64,000 bases of DNA, from assembly GCA_029266835.1 (NCBI GenBank), contig JAQSWD010000066.1, positions 1-64,000 of the forward strand. Reading direction: 5' to 3'. The notes beneath the pieces were generated by a model, which was not told the origin of the DNA, did no database searches, and saw nothing but the letters and a program-made list of their open reading frames with translations. The DNA comes from Steroidobacteraceae bacterium (GTDB lineage: Bacteria; Pseudomonadota; Gammaproteobacteria; Steroidobacterales; Steroidobacteraceae). The position numbers and the translations under genes were made by a program. Of this stretch, positions 50,556 to 59,685 are shown in pieces. How positions within the stretch are numbered: the first letter of the stretch is position 1; the number at the start of each line of letters is the position of its first letter.

Positions 50556-51996
50556 CGGGGGCGGTCGCCTTCCAGTACGCACTCACTCGTTCATTGTCGA
50601 GGCCCTTGGTCTCGGGCACATGGTGCAGCACCACGTAGGCGGCCAGGATGCCGAACCCGCCATACAGCCAGAACGCGGCGCCACCCAGCGCGAAGCCATT
50701 CAGCGTCGGATCCCCGAACAGGATGGGGAATGTGAATGACACCAGGAAATTGGCGCCCCATTGGGCGGCGACGGCCAGCGACATGGCCTGCGCGCGGATC
50801 GGCGTCGGAAAGATTTCCGACATGAGGATCCAGATGATGGGGCCGAACGACATGCCCACACCGACCATGTAGAGGCACATGGCCGTCAGGCCATGTGCGC
50901 CGGCGTGATCGCTGCGGAACAAACTACCGAGCGCCATCATCGCCAGACCCATGATCAGTGCGCCGAAGATCAGCAGCGGCTTGCGACCCACCTTGTCAAC
51001 GATGAGCACGATGATCAAAGTGGCCAGCAGGTTCAGGCAGCGCGCGAGCAGTGCGCCGAGGAAGGCGGCGTCCATGTGGTAGCCCATGCGCTGCAATATC
51101 TGCGGCCCGTAGTAGGAGATGGTGTTCAGGCCCATGAGCTGCTGCAGAACGCTGAGCGCCACACCCACCAGCACGACCCGCTTGCCGAAGGCAAACAGCG
51201 GCTCCGGTCTATTCTGCTCCTGGTTACCCGCGGCGAGCTCACGCAACATGGCATCGACTTCTTCGGGCTCGGCGGATCGCGACAAGGCGCGTCGCGCCTG
51301 CTCGATCCGGCCGTGCCTCACCAGCCAGCTCGGAGACTCGGGCACCGTGAAGCTCAACCAGAAGAAGGCCAGCGACGGAATCGCCAGTGACACCATCATG
51401 TAGCGCCAGCCCGTGTTCAGAACCCAGTTGTCGTCGCCCTGCAGGGCGATACCCCAGTTCACGAACAGCACGATGGCAATGCCACCCGCGATGGCGATCT
51501 GTTGATACGCGCCGAGCTGCCCGCGCACGGCGCTGGGCGCGAATTCCGCGACGTACATGGGTGCGATCACCGACGCCAGGCCCACGGCCACGCCACCCAG
51601 CACGCGATAGAAGATGAACGGCCAGATGGCGTCGGCGCCGAGGCCACCCATGGGCGCGAGGCCCATCTCGGGAAACGCGGAGCCGACTGCCGAGATCAGG
51701 AACAACACCGCGGCGATGATCATCGGGCGCTTGCGGCCCAGTAGTTCGGCCGCGCGGCGCGCCGTGAGCGCGCCCAGGATGGTACCGCCCAACGCCGCGC
51801 ACACCGTGAGGCCCAGCAGCGCGTTGGCCGCCGTGCCATGAAGGCCGCGGGGCGCGATGAAATTGTGGTCGATGGCGTCCAACGCGCCGCAGATCACCGC
51901 CGTGCAGTACCCGAACAGCAGTGAGCTCAGTGTGGCGACGAAGGTGGTGCCGGTCACCGCCTGGATATGCGATGTGGAGACTCTCGCGAGTTTCAT
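50545..51996 (-). CDS. MFS sugar:proton symporter (sugar porter family)
   Basis: A 483-residue transporter with twelve transmembrane helices and sugar porter signatures: LGRKRPM after TM2, RVLGGVAVGLASVIAPMYVAE (TM4), PESPSWLVRHGR, LQQLMGLNTISYYGP (TM7), DKVGRKPLLIFGA, the TM10/11 SEIFPTPIRAQAMS block and PETKGLDNE. It likely imports a pentose or hexose with protons, as E. coli XylE does. Its start codon overlaps (ATGA) the stop of the sensor kinase gene, so the two form a coupled unit. Confidence 0.88.
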   Translation of the reverse strand: MKLARVSTSHIQAVTGTTFVATLSSLLFGYCTAVICGALDAIDHNFIAPRGLHGTAANALLGLTVCAALGGTILGALTARRAAELLGRKRPMIIAAVLFLISAVGSAFPEMGLAPMGGLGADAIWPFIFYRVLGGVAVGLASVIAPMYVAEFAPSAVRGQLGAYQQIAIAGGIAIVLFVNWGIALQGDDNWVLNTGWRYMMVSLAIPSLAFFWLSFTVPESPSWLVRHGRIEQARRALSRSAEPEEVDAMLRELAAGNQEQNRPEPLFAFGKRVVLVGVALSVLQQLMGLNTISYYGPQILQRMGYHMDAAFLGALLARCLNLLATLIIVLIVDKVGRKPLLIFGALIMGLAMMALGSLFRSDHAGAHGLTAMCLYMVGVGMSFGPIIWILMSEIFPTPIRAQAMSLAVAAQWGANFLVSFTFPILFGDPTLNGFALGGAAFWLYGGFGILAAYVVLHHVPETKGLDNERVSAYWKATAPVSR

Positions 51997-53924
51997 GCGG
52001 CCTCCGTGCCGGACCGCTGATCTTCCGACTGTGAAATCGGGCCCGCGATGGGCAGTCGGATGTAGAACGTGGTGCCGCGACCCAGCTCGGTCTCGAAGTG
52101 CAGCGTCCCCTTGTGTTTTTCCACCACCACCGTGCGGGCGATGGCCAGGCCCTGACCCGTGCCCTTGCCCACTTCCTTGGTCGTGAAGAAGGGATCGAAG
52201 ATGCGCGAGCGCACGTCGACGGGAATACCCTTGCCTGAATCGCCGATGGAGATCTCGACCTGGTCGTCGAGCACGCGCGTGGCGACGCGGATCGTGCCCT
52301 TGCTGTTCATGCTCTTGCTGTTCATGTCCTGGGGCGAACCCTTGATCACGTCGCCGATGGCATGCGCCGCGTTGACGATGAGGTTGAGCACCACCTGGTT
52401 GATCTCGCCCACATAACAGTTCACCGGCGGGATCTCGCCGAACGAGGTTTCCACCTCGGCGACGTACTTGTATTCGTTGGACGCGATGACCAGCGTACTG
52501 GCAATGGCCTGGTTGATGTCGGCCAGCGACATCTCCTTGCGATCCGGATGCGCGAACTCCTTCATCGACCGCACGATGGCGGCCACGCGGCCGAGGCCGT
52601 CACGCGCACGGTCGAGTGCCACGGGCGCGTTCTCGAGGATGTAGTCGAGATCGGCGTCGTCCTCGGCTTCTTCGGCCGCCTTGGCGGCCGCGAGCAACGC
52701 GGCGTCCTCGCCGTTCTTCGTCGCCTCGCGCAGCTCGCGATACTTGTCGACGATTCCCGAGAGGTCATCCATGGCCTCGCGCACGAACAGCACGCTGTCG
52801 GACACGAACTGCACGGGTGTGTTGATTTCGTGCGCCACGCCGGCAGCGAGGCGGCCCACGCTCTCCAACTTCTGTGCCTGCGCGAGATCGTTCTCCAGGC
52901 GGCGCTGCTCGGTCACGTCCAGCATCATGCCGCGCATGATCTTGTGCTGGCCGGCGGCCTCGCTGGCCTCGCAGGTCACCACCCAGCGCAGTTCCACGCG
53001 CTGGTCGTCCTGGGTCAGCACGGTGGTTTCGAGCTCGACATGGCCGGCCTCGGCCTCGTCGATGCACTTGCGGACCGTGCCGTTGCGGTCGCGCGGCATC
53101 AGCCGGTCGAGAAACCCCGCCTGCTTCCAGGCATCTTCGCTGAAGCCCAGCCGCCGCGGACCTTGCGGGCCGATGTATTCGAAGTGCCCGTCTTCCACGT
53201 CCAGCGCAAAAGGAATGGCCTGCGTGCCTTCGACCACCAGCCGGAATTGTTCCCGCCCGCGCTCCAGCTCCTGCGTGCGCTCGTAAACGAGTTTCTCCAG
53301 CCGCTGTTTCTCCGTGCGTTCCATTTCGCGCCGTTCCTCGAACATGCGCACGCATTCGGACAGCATCACGCTGAAGGAATTGGCCAGCGCCAGCAGGATG
53401 GCGAACAGCAGCACCAGCGCCGTGGTCATGGCGGGGAACTGTGCCGCCCGCATGCGCGCCGTGGCGATGTGCTCGGTAGATAGTGCGAGCAGCAGCAGTC
53501 CCGACGAGCCCTGCTCGATGGGCACTTCGCGCACCACCATGTGAGTGCGGTCGTCGAGCAGTCGCGCGTCACCGGCGCTTTTCAGCTTGGAAGGCACCTG
53601 GCCGTGGCCGGCCAGCAACCGGCCATCCACCGAGTAGACGCCGATGCCGAAAACATTCCGGTCGCTTTTCAGCGGCTTGATAACCGCCTCGGACAGCGCG
53701 GGGTCGCCAGCGGCGATCGGGTTGTAGAGCTGCGCGGCGAGGTTGGTCGCGTACACCCCGGCCTTGGCTTCGACACTGCTCTGCAGGATGCGCGCGTCGA
53801 ACGTGGCGTAACCGATGATGCCGGCGATGCCGCTCAGAATGAGCACCAGCGCCAGCGAACCCATGAGCTGGGTTTGCAGCGGCAGTTCCGTGGTCGCATT
53901 CCTGGCGGCTACTTCTTCGCGCAC
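51993..53924 (-). CDS. Membrane sensor histidine kinase with PAS domain
   Basis: A 643-residue kinase. A transmembrane helix (about 21-41), a periplasmic sensor (about 42-165, NVFGIGVYSVDGRLL like a Cache/PAS fold), a second transmembrane helix (about 167-187), a coiled-coil linker, and a PAS domain (about 225-340). HisKA carries His365 (GVAHEINTPVQ) with an acidic helical insert, then HATPase_c (LNLIVNAAHAIGD, GDSGKGIPVD, GTGQGLAIART). There is a small direct repeat (NSKSMNSK) in the ATPase loop. No partner response regulator is adjacent. It is translationally coupled to the sugar transporter, suggesting that ligand sensing controls uptake or later steps. Confidence 0.87.
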   Translation of the reverse strand: MREEVAARNATTELPLQTQLMGSLALVLILSGIAGIIGYATFDARILQSSVEAKAGVYATNLAAQLYNPIAAGDPALSEAVIKPLKSDRNVFGIGVYSVDGRLLAGHGQVPSKLKSAGDARLLDDRTHMVVREVPIEQGSSGLLLLALSTEHIATARMRAAQFPAMTTALVLLFAILLALANSFSVMLSECVRMFEERREMERTEKQRLEKLVYERTQELERGREQFRLVVEGTQAIPFALDVEDGHFEYIGPQGPRRLGFSEDAWKQAGFLDRLMPRDRNGTVRKCIDEAEAGHVELETTVLTQDDQRVELRWVVTCEASEAAGQHKIMRGMMLDVTEQRRLENDLAQAQKLESVGRLAAGVAHEINTPVQFVSDSVLFVREAMDDLSGIVDKYRELREATKNGEDAALLAAAKAAEEAEDDADLDYILENAPVALDRARDGLGRVAAIVRSMKEFAHPDRKEMSLADINQAIASTLVIASNEYKYVAEVETSFGEIPPVNCYVGEINQVVLNLIVNAAHAIGDVIKGSPQDMNSKSMNSKGTIRVATRVLDDQVEISIGDSGKGIPVDVRSRIFDPFFTTKEVGKGTGQGLAIARTVVVEKHKGTLHFETELGRGTTFYIRLPIAGPISQSEDQRSGTEAA

Positions 53925-54135
53925 CCGGGTTTATCGGGCCGGACCGGGCACGACTTGAGGAAAAACGCCCGTCGTTCCGGGGCATTCGGCTACCGCCGGA
54001 GCGGCAGGAAATTGCCGTCCCACGCCGCTGTGACGAAGGTCTCGGAGCGCGCGCCCATCACTACCCCCGTCACGTCCCCCGCGGATGGCTGGAGCCAACC
54101 GCGGAGCCCGGTGAACGCGGATTTCAGTCAGTGAC

Positions 54136-55605
54136 TCAAAGCTTCCTGAGCCAGATATTCCTGAAGCGGACCAGGTGCCCATGGTCCTGCAATCGCACCG
54201 GCATGTCGCCATGCGCCACGTAGCTGGGCGCGCCGATGTACGTGGTGCCGCCCTTCAACACCGCGTTGTTCTGCACCAGCACGCCGTTCAACAGCACGGT
54301 GAGACGCGCCGCTGACGCCAGCGTGCCATCGGTGTTGAAGCGCGGCGCCGTGAAGATGATGTCGTAGGTGTTCCAGGTCTCGGCCGGATGCGTGGCGTTC
54401 ACCAGCGGCGGGAACTGCTTGTAGATGGAACCCACCATGCCGTTCACGTACGTGGGATTCTCGAAATTGTCGAGCACCTGCACTTCGTAGATGTCCTGCA
54501 GGAATACGCCGCTGTTGCCGCGATCCTGGTTCACCTTGTCGGGCGGGAGCTTGGGGTCGGTCCATTCGATGTGCAGCTGCACGTCGCCGAATTTTTCCCG
54601 GGTCTGGATGTCGCCCGTGCCCGGCTTCACGACCAGTTCGCCATTCACAACGCTCCATTCCGCGGCGCCGTCGCCGCGCGTGGTCTTCCAGGCGTCGAGA
54701 TTCTTGCCGTCGAACAGGATGATCGCGTCAGAAGGCGGCGCGCCCGGCGCGGCCCCGGGCGTCACTTTCGCCGGAACGGGGAACCAGACTTCCGTGGCCT
54801 TGGGTTCCGGATCCAGCCCTTCGTTCTTCGCCAGCGGACGAATCCTGATGTTGCGATAGAACAGCTCCGCGGATTCCGCCTGCAGTGCGATGCGGCCCTT
54901 GTCGAGCTTGACCCAGGAATTGCTGCCCGCATCCCAGGCCTTCATGTCGCTGACGCGCATGTTGGGTACGCCATTGACGATGTGCATGGCGCGATCGCCC
55001 TTCACGATGATCTCGAGCGTATTCCAGCCCGGAAACTCGTTGACACGGCCGTGGCGCACGCGCTCGAACTTGCCTTCGTTGCCCACGGTCACCGGCACAC
55101 CGCCGTCTTCCAGCCGCGTGAAACGCCGCGACGCGGGATTGATGGTGCTGGATGCGCGCGCCGAGACGACCCAGAGATCGCCCACGTCGCCTTCCTGAAT
55201 CTGCGATTCGATGGAGGCCGGCCAGTCGCCGTCGCGAACGCGATGCACGTGATACAGCAGGCCCGCGTCGCGCACCAAGTTCAGGCGCGGCGCGAATTTC
55301 TTCTCGCCCCAGCGATACTCGAGCGTGAGCTTGTAGTCCTGGTACTCGGAATTGGTGAGCAGGAAGGCATTGGGCTGTTCGGAGCCGGCCGCCTGCGTCG
55401 GATAGATGTGGATGGCGCCATCCTCGACGCGGAAGAACGTCGCGGCGGCTGGCGCGTTGTCGCCCGCCTTCGACGCGTAGTGCGTGCTCCAGCCGTTGAG
55501 GTTCTTGCCGTTGAACAGCGGCTTCCAGTTGGCCGATTCATCGGCCCCGAACGCGGCGCTGGAGAGAAGAAAAACAGCGCCGAAAAATCCCACCTTCCTG
55601 CTCAT
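54136..55605 (-). CDS. Secreted double DUF1080 protein (3-keto-disaccharide hydrolase family)
   Basis: A 489-residue exported protein: signal peptide about 1-20, DUF1080 domain 1 (about 25-258, KPLFNGKNLNGWS, GWNTLEIIVKG) and domain 2 (about 290-489, IILFDGKNLDAWKTT, DVQLHIEWTDPKLPP, NSGVFLQDIYEVQVLD). Both have the beta-jelly-roll fold with the DGKxLxGW opening. The family includes 3-keto-glucoside hydrolases and lectin-like modules. Two full domains in one chain are uncommon. It stands alone; the kinase/transporter unit lies to its left in the window and the tRNA-Lys gene to its right. Confidence 0.82.
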   Translation of the reverse strand: MSRKVGFFGAVFLLSSAAFGADESANWKPLFNGKNLNGWSTHYASKAGDNAPAAATFFRVEDGAIHIYPTQAAGSEQPNAFLLTNSEYQDYKLTLEYRWGEKKFAPRLNLVRDAGLLYHVHRVRDGDWPASIESQIQEGDVGDLWVVSARASSTINPASRRFTRLEDGGVPVTVGNEGKFERVRHGRVNEFPGWNTLEIIVKGDRAMHIVNGVPNMRVSDMKAWDAGSNSWVKLDKGRIALQAESAELFYRNIRIRPLAKNEGLDPEPKATEVWFPVPAKVTPGAAPGAPPSDAIILFDGKNLDAWKTTRGDGAAEWSVVNGELVVKPGTGDIQTREKFGDVQLHIEWTDPKLPPDKVNQDRGNSGVFLQDIYEVQVLDNFENPTYVNGMVGSIYKQFPPLVNATHPAETWNTYDIIFTAPRFNTDGTLASAARLTVLLNGVLVQNNAVLKGGTTYIGAPSYVAHGDMPVRLQDHGHLVRFRNIWLRKL

Positions 55606-55657
55606 TCGCGTCCCCCTGAATAAGTGGCGCGGCAGTGTAACAACGGAGATGGGATTT

Positions 55658-55733
55658 TGGTGGGTCGGGTGGGGCTCGAACCCACGACTAACGCCTTAAA
55701 AGGGCGCTGCTCTACCAGCTGAGCTACCGACCC
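55658..55733 (-). tRNA. tRNA-Lys (anticodon UUU)
   Basis: A 76-base leftward gene. Acceptor stem gggtcgg / ccgaccc, D-arm gctcagctggtagagc, anticodon stem gcgcc / ggcgt around loop cttttaa (anticodon ttt), T-arm gtggg ttcgagc cccac, discriminator A and an encoded CCA. All stems pair, with one G-T in the anticodon stem. It lies between the DUF1080 gene and queC. Confidence 0.97.
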
Positions 55734-55757
55734 GGCAGGGTCACGAGGGCGCGCAGT

Positions 55758-56429
55758 CTACACATACCGAGTTGGATCAGCGACCCCCGCGGCGGTGAAC
55801 CCCTCTCGGCGCAGGCGGCAGGAATCGCAGACGCCACAGGCCAGGCCACGCGCATCGGCCTGGTAGCAGGAAACCGTCAGGGAATAGTCGACGCCCAACG
55901 TCGCGCCGGTGCGGACGATCTCCGCCTTGCTGAGGTTTATTAACGGCGCCCGGATGACAGGACCTCGCCCCTCCACGCCCGCCTTGGTGGCGATGTTGGC
56001 CAGATTCTGGAAAGCGGCCACGAATTCCGGGCGGCAATCGGGATAACCGGAATAGTCCACGGCATTCACGCCCACGTGGATTTCGCGCGCGTCGAGCACT
56101 TCGGCCCAGGCCATGGCCAGCGAAAGCATGATGGTGTTGCGCGCCGGAACATAGGTCACCGGGATGCCTTTGCTCGCCGAGGTGGGCACGTCGATGGATT
56201 TGTCGGTGAGCGCGGAGCCGCCGATGCGGCCGAGGTCCACGTGCATGATGCGATGTTCGCGCGCACCCAGGGCATGTGCAACACGCGCGGCGGCGTTGAG
56301 CTCGGCCTGGTGGCGCTGGCCGTACGACACCGACAGCGCATGGCAGTCGAAGCCGGCGGCGTGCGCCATGGCGAGCACGGTGGCGGAGTCCAACCCGCCC
56401 GAGAGAAGTATGACCGCGCGTGTGCTCAC
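55758..56429 (-). CDS. queC: 7-cyano-7-deazaguanine synthase
   Basis: A 223-residue enzyme of preQ0/queuosine synthesis, ATP-dependently converting 7-carboxy-7-deazaguanine to preQ0. Start GTG 56429 has GGGGAAAAGG upstream. The PP-loop SGGLDSAT is at about 10-17; the substrate region includes [12 protein letters not shown] and [17 protein letters not shown]. The C-terminal zinc site has the Cys cluster [17 protein letters not shown]. It is downstream of queE, separated by 43 bases, in the same leftward run as the Tol genes. Confidence 0.95.
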   Translation of the reverse strand: MSTRAVILLSGGLDSATVLAMAHAAGFDCHALSVSYGQRHQAELNAAARVAHALGAREHRIMHVDLGRIGGSALTDKSIDVPTSASKGIPVTYVPARNTIMLSLAMAWAEVLDAREIHVGVNAVDYSGYPDCRPEFVAAFQNLANIATKAGVEGRGPVIRAPLINLSKAEIVRTGATLGVDYSLTVSCYQADARGLACGVCDSCRLRREGFTAAGVADPTRYV

Positions 56430-56472
56430 GACCTTTTCCCCACTTTCCTCACCCGGCACCTGTTTGCGGCAC

Positions 56473-57117
56473 CTATTTGCCCGGCGTGTTGCCCCAGAGC
56501 ACCTTGTGCAGCTGGAGCTGGAAGCGCACCGGCAGACGGTCCGCGAGGATCCAGTCGGCGAGATCACGCGCGGGCAGCTGTTCGGCGCTGGGCGAGAACA
56601 ACACCGTGCAGCTGCGCGCGAGTTGCAGCTCGTCGAGCCTGGCGCGCGCCCAGTCGTAGTCCTGGCGATCGCAGATGACGAACTTGATCTGCTCATCGGC
56701 GCGCAGCAGCGCGAGATCCTGGTAGCGGTTGCGCTGGTCCTCGCGCGAGCCCGGAGTCTTGACGTCCACCACGCGGATGACCCGCGCGTCGACCTCACCG
56801 ATGGGCATGGCGCCGCTGGTCTCGAGTGAAACGCGATACCCCGCATCGCAGAGCGCGGCCAGCAGCGGCAGACAGTTCTTCTGCGCCAGCGGCTCGCCGC
56901 CGGTCACGCAGACGTGGCGCGGCGCCCACTCGGCGACCTTGGCCAGCACACTGTCGACGTCCATCCACTCGCCGCCCTGAAAGGCGTAGGCCGTGTCGCA
57001 GAACTGGCAACGCAGCGGACAACCCGTGAGGCGCACGAACACGGTGGGGAAGCCGACCGAGTCGGCTTCCCCCTGCAGCGAGAAAAAGATCTCCGTGATC
57101 TTGAGCCGGGGGCTCAT
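56473..57117 (-). CDS. queE: 7-carboxy-7-deazaguanine synthase (radical SAM)
   Basis: A 214-residue radical SAM enzyme making 7-carboxy-7-deazaguanine from 6-carboxytetrahydropterin. The iron-sulfur cluster motif CxxxCxxC is Cys33, Cys37, Cys40 ([11 protein letters not shown]). GGEPLAQ and the SAM-binding VSLETSGAM are visible, and FFSLQGEAD at the N-terminus is a QueE mark. It overlaps cpoB by 4 bases (ATGA). Its position directly after pal-cpoB is typical for gammaproteobacteria. Confidence 0.95.
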   Translation of the reverse strand: MSPRLKITEIFFSLQGEADSVGFPTVFVRLTGCPLRCQFCDTAYAFQGGEWMDVDSVLAKVAEWAPRHVCVTGGEPLAQKNCLPLLAALCDAGYRVSLETSGAMPIGEVDARVIRVVDVKTPGSREDQRNRYQDLALLRADEQIKFVICDRQDYDWARARLDELQLARSCTVLFSPSAEQLPARDLADWILADRLPVRFQLQLHKVLWGNTPGK

Positions 57118-57902
57118 CGCCCTGCGGGCATGCGTTTCAGTCTTTCCGCGGCGAGTTGCGCGGCTTCGCTGCCGGCAAAACGACGCGTGACGTCTTCCAG
57201 CGTGGCGCGCGCCTCGGCGTTCTTGCCCTGCGCCGCCTGCGTGAAGCCCACCTTCACGAGTGCGTCGGGCGCCTTGCGCGAATCCGGCCAGTCGGTCGCC
57301 ACCTTGCGGAAGGCCAGTATGGCGGCGTCGTACTCACGCGTGACGTAATGCGCTTCGCCTAACCAGTACTGCGCATTGCTGGCGAGAGGGCTCGTGGGAT
57401 ACGCCGTGAGAAAGGCCCGGAAGCTCGAGATGGCCTTGGGGTAGTCCGCGCCCTTGAGCGCGTTGAACGCAGCGTCGTACATGGCCTGCTCGCCGGTGGC
57501 ACCACCCGCCGGCGGCAGCGCCGAACCCGGCGCGGCTCCCGGCAAGCCCGATGCGCCGCCCACGCCGCCCAGCGTCTCCAGTGCCGCGAGGCGCTTCTCT
57601 AGATCGCCGTACAGCGAACGCGACTGCGCCTTGCCACCCTCGCTCGAGTTCTGCAGCAGCTCCACCTCGCCGCGCAGACCGCGCACGTCGGCCTGCAACC
57701 GGTCGATGCGCTGCGCCAGTTCGAGCAGGCTGTTGTTGGTGAGCACCCGCTCGATTCGCTGCACGCGCTGATCGAGATCGTTCAGGCGGATGAACAGCGG
57801 ATCTTCTTCGGGCGGCGTTGCGCAGCCGCCCAGCAGCAATCCGCTGGACCCCAGGACCAGCATTGCCAGCGCTTTGGCAAGCCCGTTCGCGGAAGGTCTC
57901 AT
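57114..57902 (-). CDS. cpoB: Cell division coordinator CpoB / YbgF, Tol-Pal system
   Basis: A 262-residue envelope protein. The start is placed at ATG 57902 (GAGG 6 bases upstream); a GTG at 57914 overlapping pal is possible. A signal segment ends LLGGC, so lipidation is possible, although CpoB is usually soluble periplasmic. A coiled-coil trimerisation region (about 35-95, LNDLDQRVQRIERVL) and a Gly/Ala/Pro linker are followed by TPR repeats (about 140-260: YDAAFNALKGADYPKAISSFRAFL and so on). It ties outer-membrane constriction to septal peptidoglycan synthesis. Confidence 0.93.
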   Translation of the reverse strand: MRPSANGLAKALAMLVLGSSGLLLGGCATPPEEDPLFIRLNDLDQRVQRIERVLTNNSLLELAQRIDRLQADVRGLRGEVELLQNSSEGGKAQSRSLYGDLEKRLAALETLGGVGGASGLPGAAPGSALPPAGGATGEQAMYDAAFNALKGADYPKAISSFRAFLTAYPTSPLASNAQYWLGEAHYVTREYDAAILAFRKVATDWPDSRKAPDALVKVGFTQAAQGKNAEARATLEDVTRRFAGSEAAQLAAERLKRMPAGR

Positions 57903-57910
57903 GATGGACC

Positions 57911-58426
57911 TCACTTCAGGTAGACGATCTCGACCCGGCGATTCTGCGCGTAGGCCTGCTCGTCACTGCCCGCGGAAGCCGGACGCTCTTCGCCGTAGCT
58001 CACCGTGGACAGCTGCACTTCAGCCACACCTTGCAGCAGCATCGCGCGGCGCACGGCCTGGCCGCGGCGCTCGCCGAGGCCGATGTTGTATTCGCGTGAA
58101 CCGCGCTCGTCGGCATGGCCTTCCAGGCGCACCTTGAAATTCGGGTTCTTCGACAGGAATGCGGCATGCGCGGTCACCACCGACTGCGAATCGGCGCCGA
58201 TCTCGGCGCGATCGAAGTCGAAGTACACGATGCGCTTCGACAGCAACTCGCCCGAAGGACCCTGGATGGCGGTCTCGTCCGAGGAAACCGGCGACGTGTC
58301 GAGGCCGCTGGTGTCGGAAGTGGTCGGCGTCTGCGGTTGGTCGGGCTGCGTCTTCGGCTTGTTAGGGCAACCCGCCAGCAGGGCCAGCGAGGCGACGAGC
58401 AACGTGATCGAAACGGAATTTTTCAT
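57911..58426 (-). CDS. pal: Peptidoglycan-associated lipoprotein Pal
   Basis: A 171-residue lipoprotein from ATG 58426 (AAAGG upstream) with lipobox LAGC, a Pro/Thr/Ser-rich linker, and an OmpA-like domain (about 60-170): RIVYFDFDRAEI, VRLEGHADERGSREYNIGLGERRGQAV, and a final YAQNRRVEIVYLK. It anchors the outer membrane to peptidoglycan and binds TolB. The gene lies 27 bases downstream of tolB. Confidence 0.95.
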   Translation of the reverse strand: MKNSVSITLLVASLALLAGCPNKPKTQPDQPQTPTTSDTSGLDTSPVSSDETAIQGPSGELLSKRIVYFDFDRAEIGADSQSVVTAHAAFLSKNPNFKVRLEGHADERGSREYNIGLGERRGQAVRRAMLLQGVAEVQLSTVSYGEERPASAGSDEQAYAQNRRVEIVYLK

Positions 58427-58453
58427 GTGCATACCTTTATTCACATCAATGAA

Positions 58454-59539
58454 TCAGGGAAGAAATGGGCCCCAGACGGGCTCGCGCACCTCACCGGCGT
58501 CGGCGTCGAGACGCCCGGTAGTGAGGCCATCGGTGGAAACCGTCTGCAACACGCCCTGGCCGCGCTCGCGGCCGGCGAATATCAGCATGGCGCCATTCGG
58601 CGCGAAGCTCGGGGATTCCTCCTGGCGGCCCTTGGACAACACGGTGATGTTGCCGGACGCGAGATCCTGCACGGCGATGCGGTAAGAACCCTCCGCCAGT
58701 GTCAGCAACGCCAGCTGCTTGCCGTCGGGAGACACGCGCGGGCGCGCGTTGTAGGAACCCGTGAAGGTTACGCGGCGTGGCTTGTCCGCGCTGCCCGGGG
58801 TCATGCGATAGATCTGCGGGCTGCCGGAACGATCCGAGGTGAAATACACGCTGCCGTCGGTGCCGAAACTCGCCTCGGTGTCGATGCCCGGATCGTCGGT
58901 GAGGCGCGTGACCTGCTGGTTGCCGAGATCGAGCAGATACAGGTCGAGGTTGCCGTTGCTGCCCGAGAGCGTGAGCGCCAGCTTCTTGCCATCGCGCGAG
59001 TAGGTGGGCGCACCGTTGATGCCCGCACGCGCCGACACCAGTATCTTCTTGCCCGTGCGCACTTCCTGCACGAACACTGCCGAGGTGCGGCGTTCGAAGG
59101 AAACATACGCCAGCCATTCACCATCCGGCGACCAGGCGGGCGACATCAGCGGCAGATTGGAACTGCCGATGCGCCGGCGATTCGCGCCATCGGAATCCGC
59201 CACCCAGAGTTCGTACTTCTGGTTGGGCGGGCGGCCATCCACGGAGATATAGGCGATGCGCGTGGCGAACGCGCCCTTCACGCCCAGGATCTTCTCGTGC
59301 AGGGCATCGGCGACGCGATGGGCCGCCATGCGCAGATTGTCGGGCTGCGCGGTGGAACTGAAGATGCCCATGTTCGCGCCATTGAGCGCGTTCACCAGGT
59401 CCGCCTCGACCTTCACGCGGCCATCGGGCTGCGAGGTGACGCGCCCCACCACCACGTAGTCATTGCGCATCTGCTTCCACGCCGCGGCGTCGACACCGGC
59501 GAACGAGGTGGGCTTGTTGATCATGTCGGCCACCGGCAT
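58454..59539 (-). CDS. tolB: Tol-Pal translocation protein TolB, 5' part out of frame
   Basis: As read from an internal ATG 59539 it covers most of TolB: the end of the N-terminal alpha/beta domain (FAGVDAAAWKQMRNDYVVVGRV) and the full WD40-like six-bladed propeller with repeats such as SPAWSPDGEWLAYVSFE and YSRDGKKLALTLSGSNGNLDLYLLDL. The true start and signal peptide are in another frame (59560-59685). In-frame codons above 59539 read SLESTGRFKGMPVADM, the expected ESTGRF region, so about 30 residues (IPIAVVPF..ADL) are lost at a frameshifting join near 59561-59571. Confidence 0.88.
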   Translation of the reverse strand: MPVADMINKPTSFAGVDAAAWKQMRNDYVVVGRVTSQPDGRVKVEADLVNALNGANMGIFSSTAQPDNLRMAAHRVADALHEKILGVKGAFATRIAYISVDGRPPNQKYELWVADSDGANRRRIGSSNLPLMSPAWSPDGEWLAYVSFERRTSAVFVQEVRTGKKILVSARAGINGAPTYSRDGKKLALTLSGSNGNLDLYLLDLGNQQVTRLTDDPGIDTEASFGTDGSVYFTSDRSGSPQIYRMTPGSADKPRRVTFTGSYNARPRVSPDGKQLALLTLAEGSYRIAVQDLASGNITVLSKGRQEESPSFAPNGAMLIFAGRERGQGVLQTVSTDGLTTGRLDADAGEVREPVWGPFLP

Positions 59540-59559
59540 GCCCTTGAAACGGCCGGTGC

Positions 59560-59685
59560 TCTCCAGGGATCCGTCACGCCCGAAGTGATGGTCAACCGCA
59601 GCTGTGCCTGCGCCGGAATGGTGCCGGCCAGCGAAACGAGGCCGGCGAGGATCAGCGAAACGAGTTTGTTCATGCGGTTGTTCAT
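59560..59685 (-). pseudogene. tolB: Out-of-frame 5' end of tolB
   Basis: ATG 59685 overlaps the tolA stop (ATGA), the normal operon arrangement. The frame gives the TolB signal peptide (LVSLILAGLVSLAGTIPAQA) and QLRLTITSGVTDP, the conserved start of the mature protein. It then runs into WRAPAVSRACRWPT and stops, instead of the expected PIPIAVVPF. It is the missing head of the gene at 58454-59539. Confidence 0.8.
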
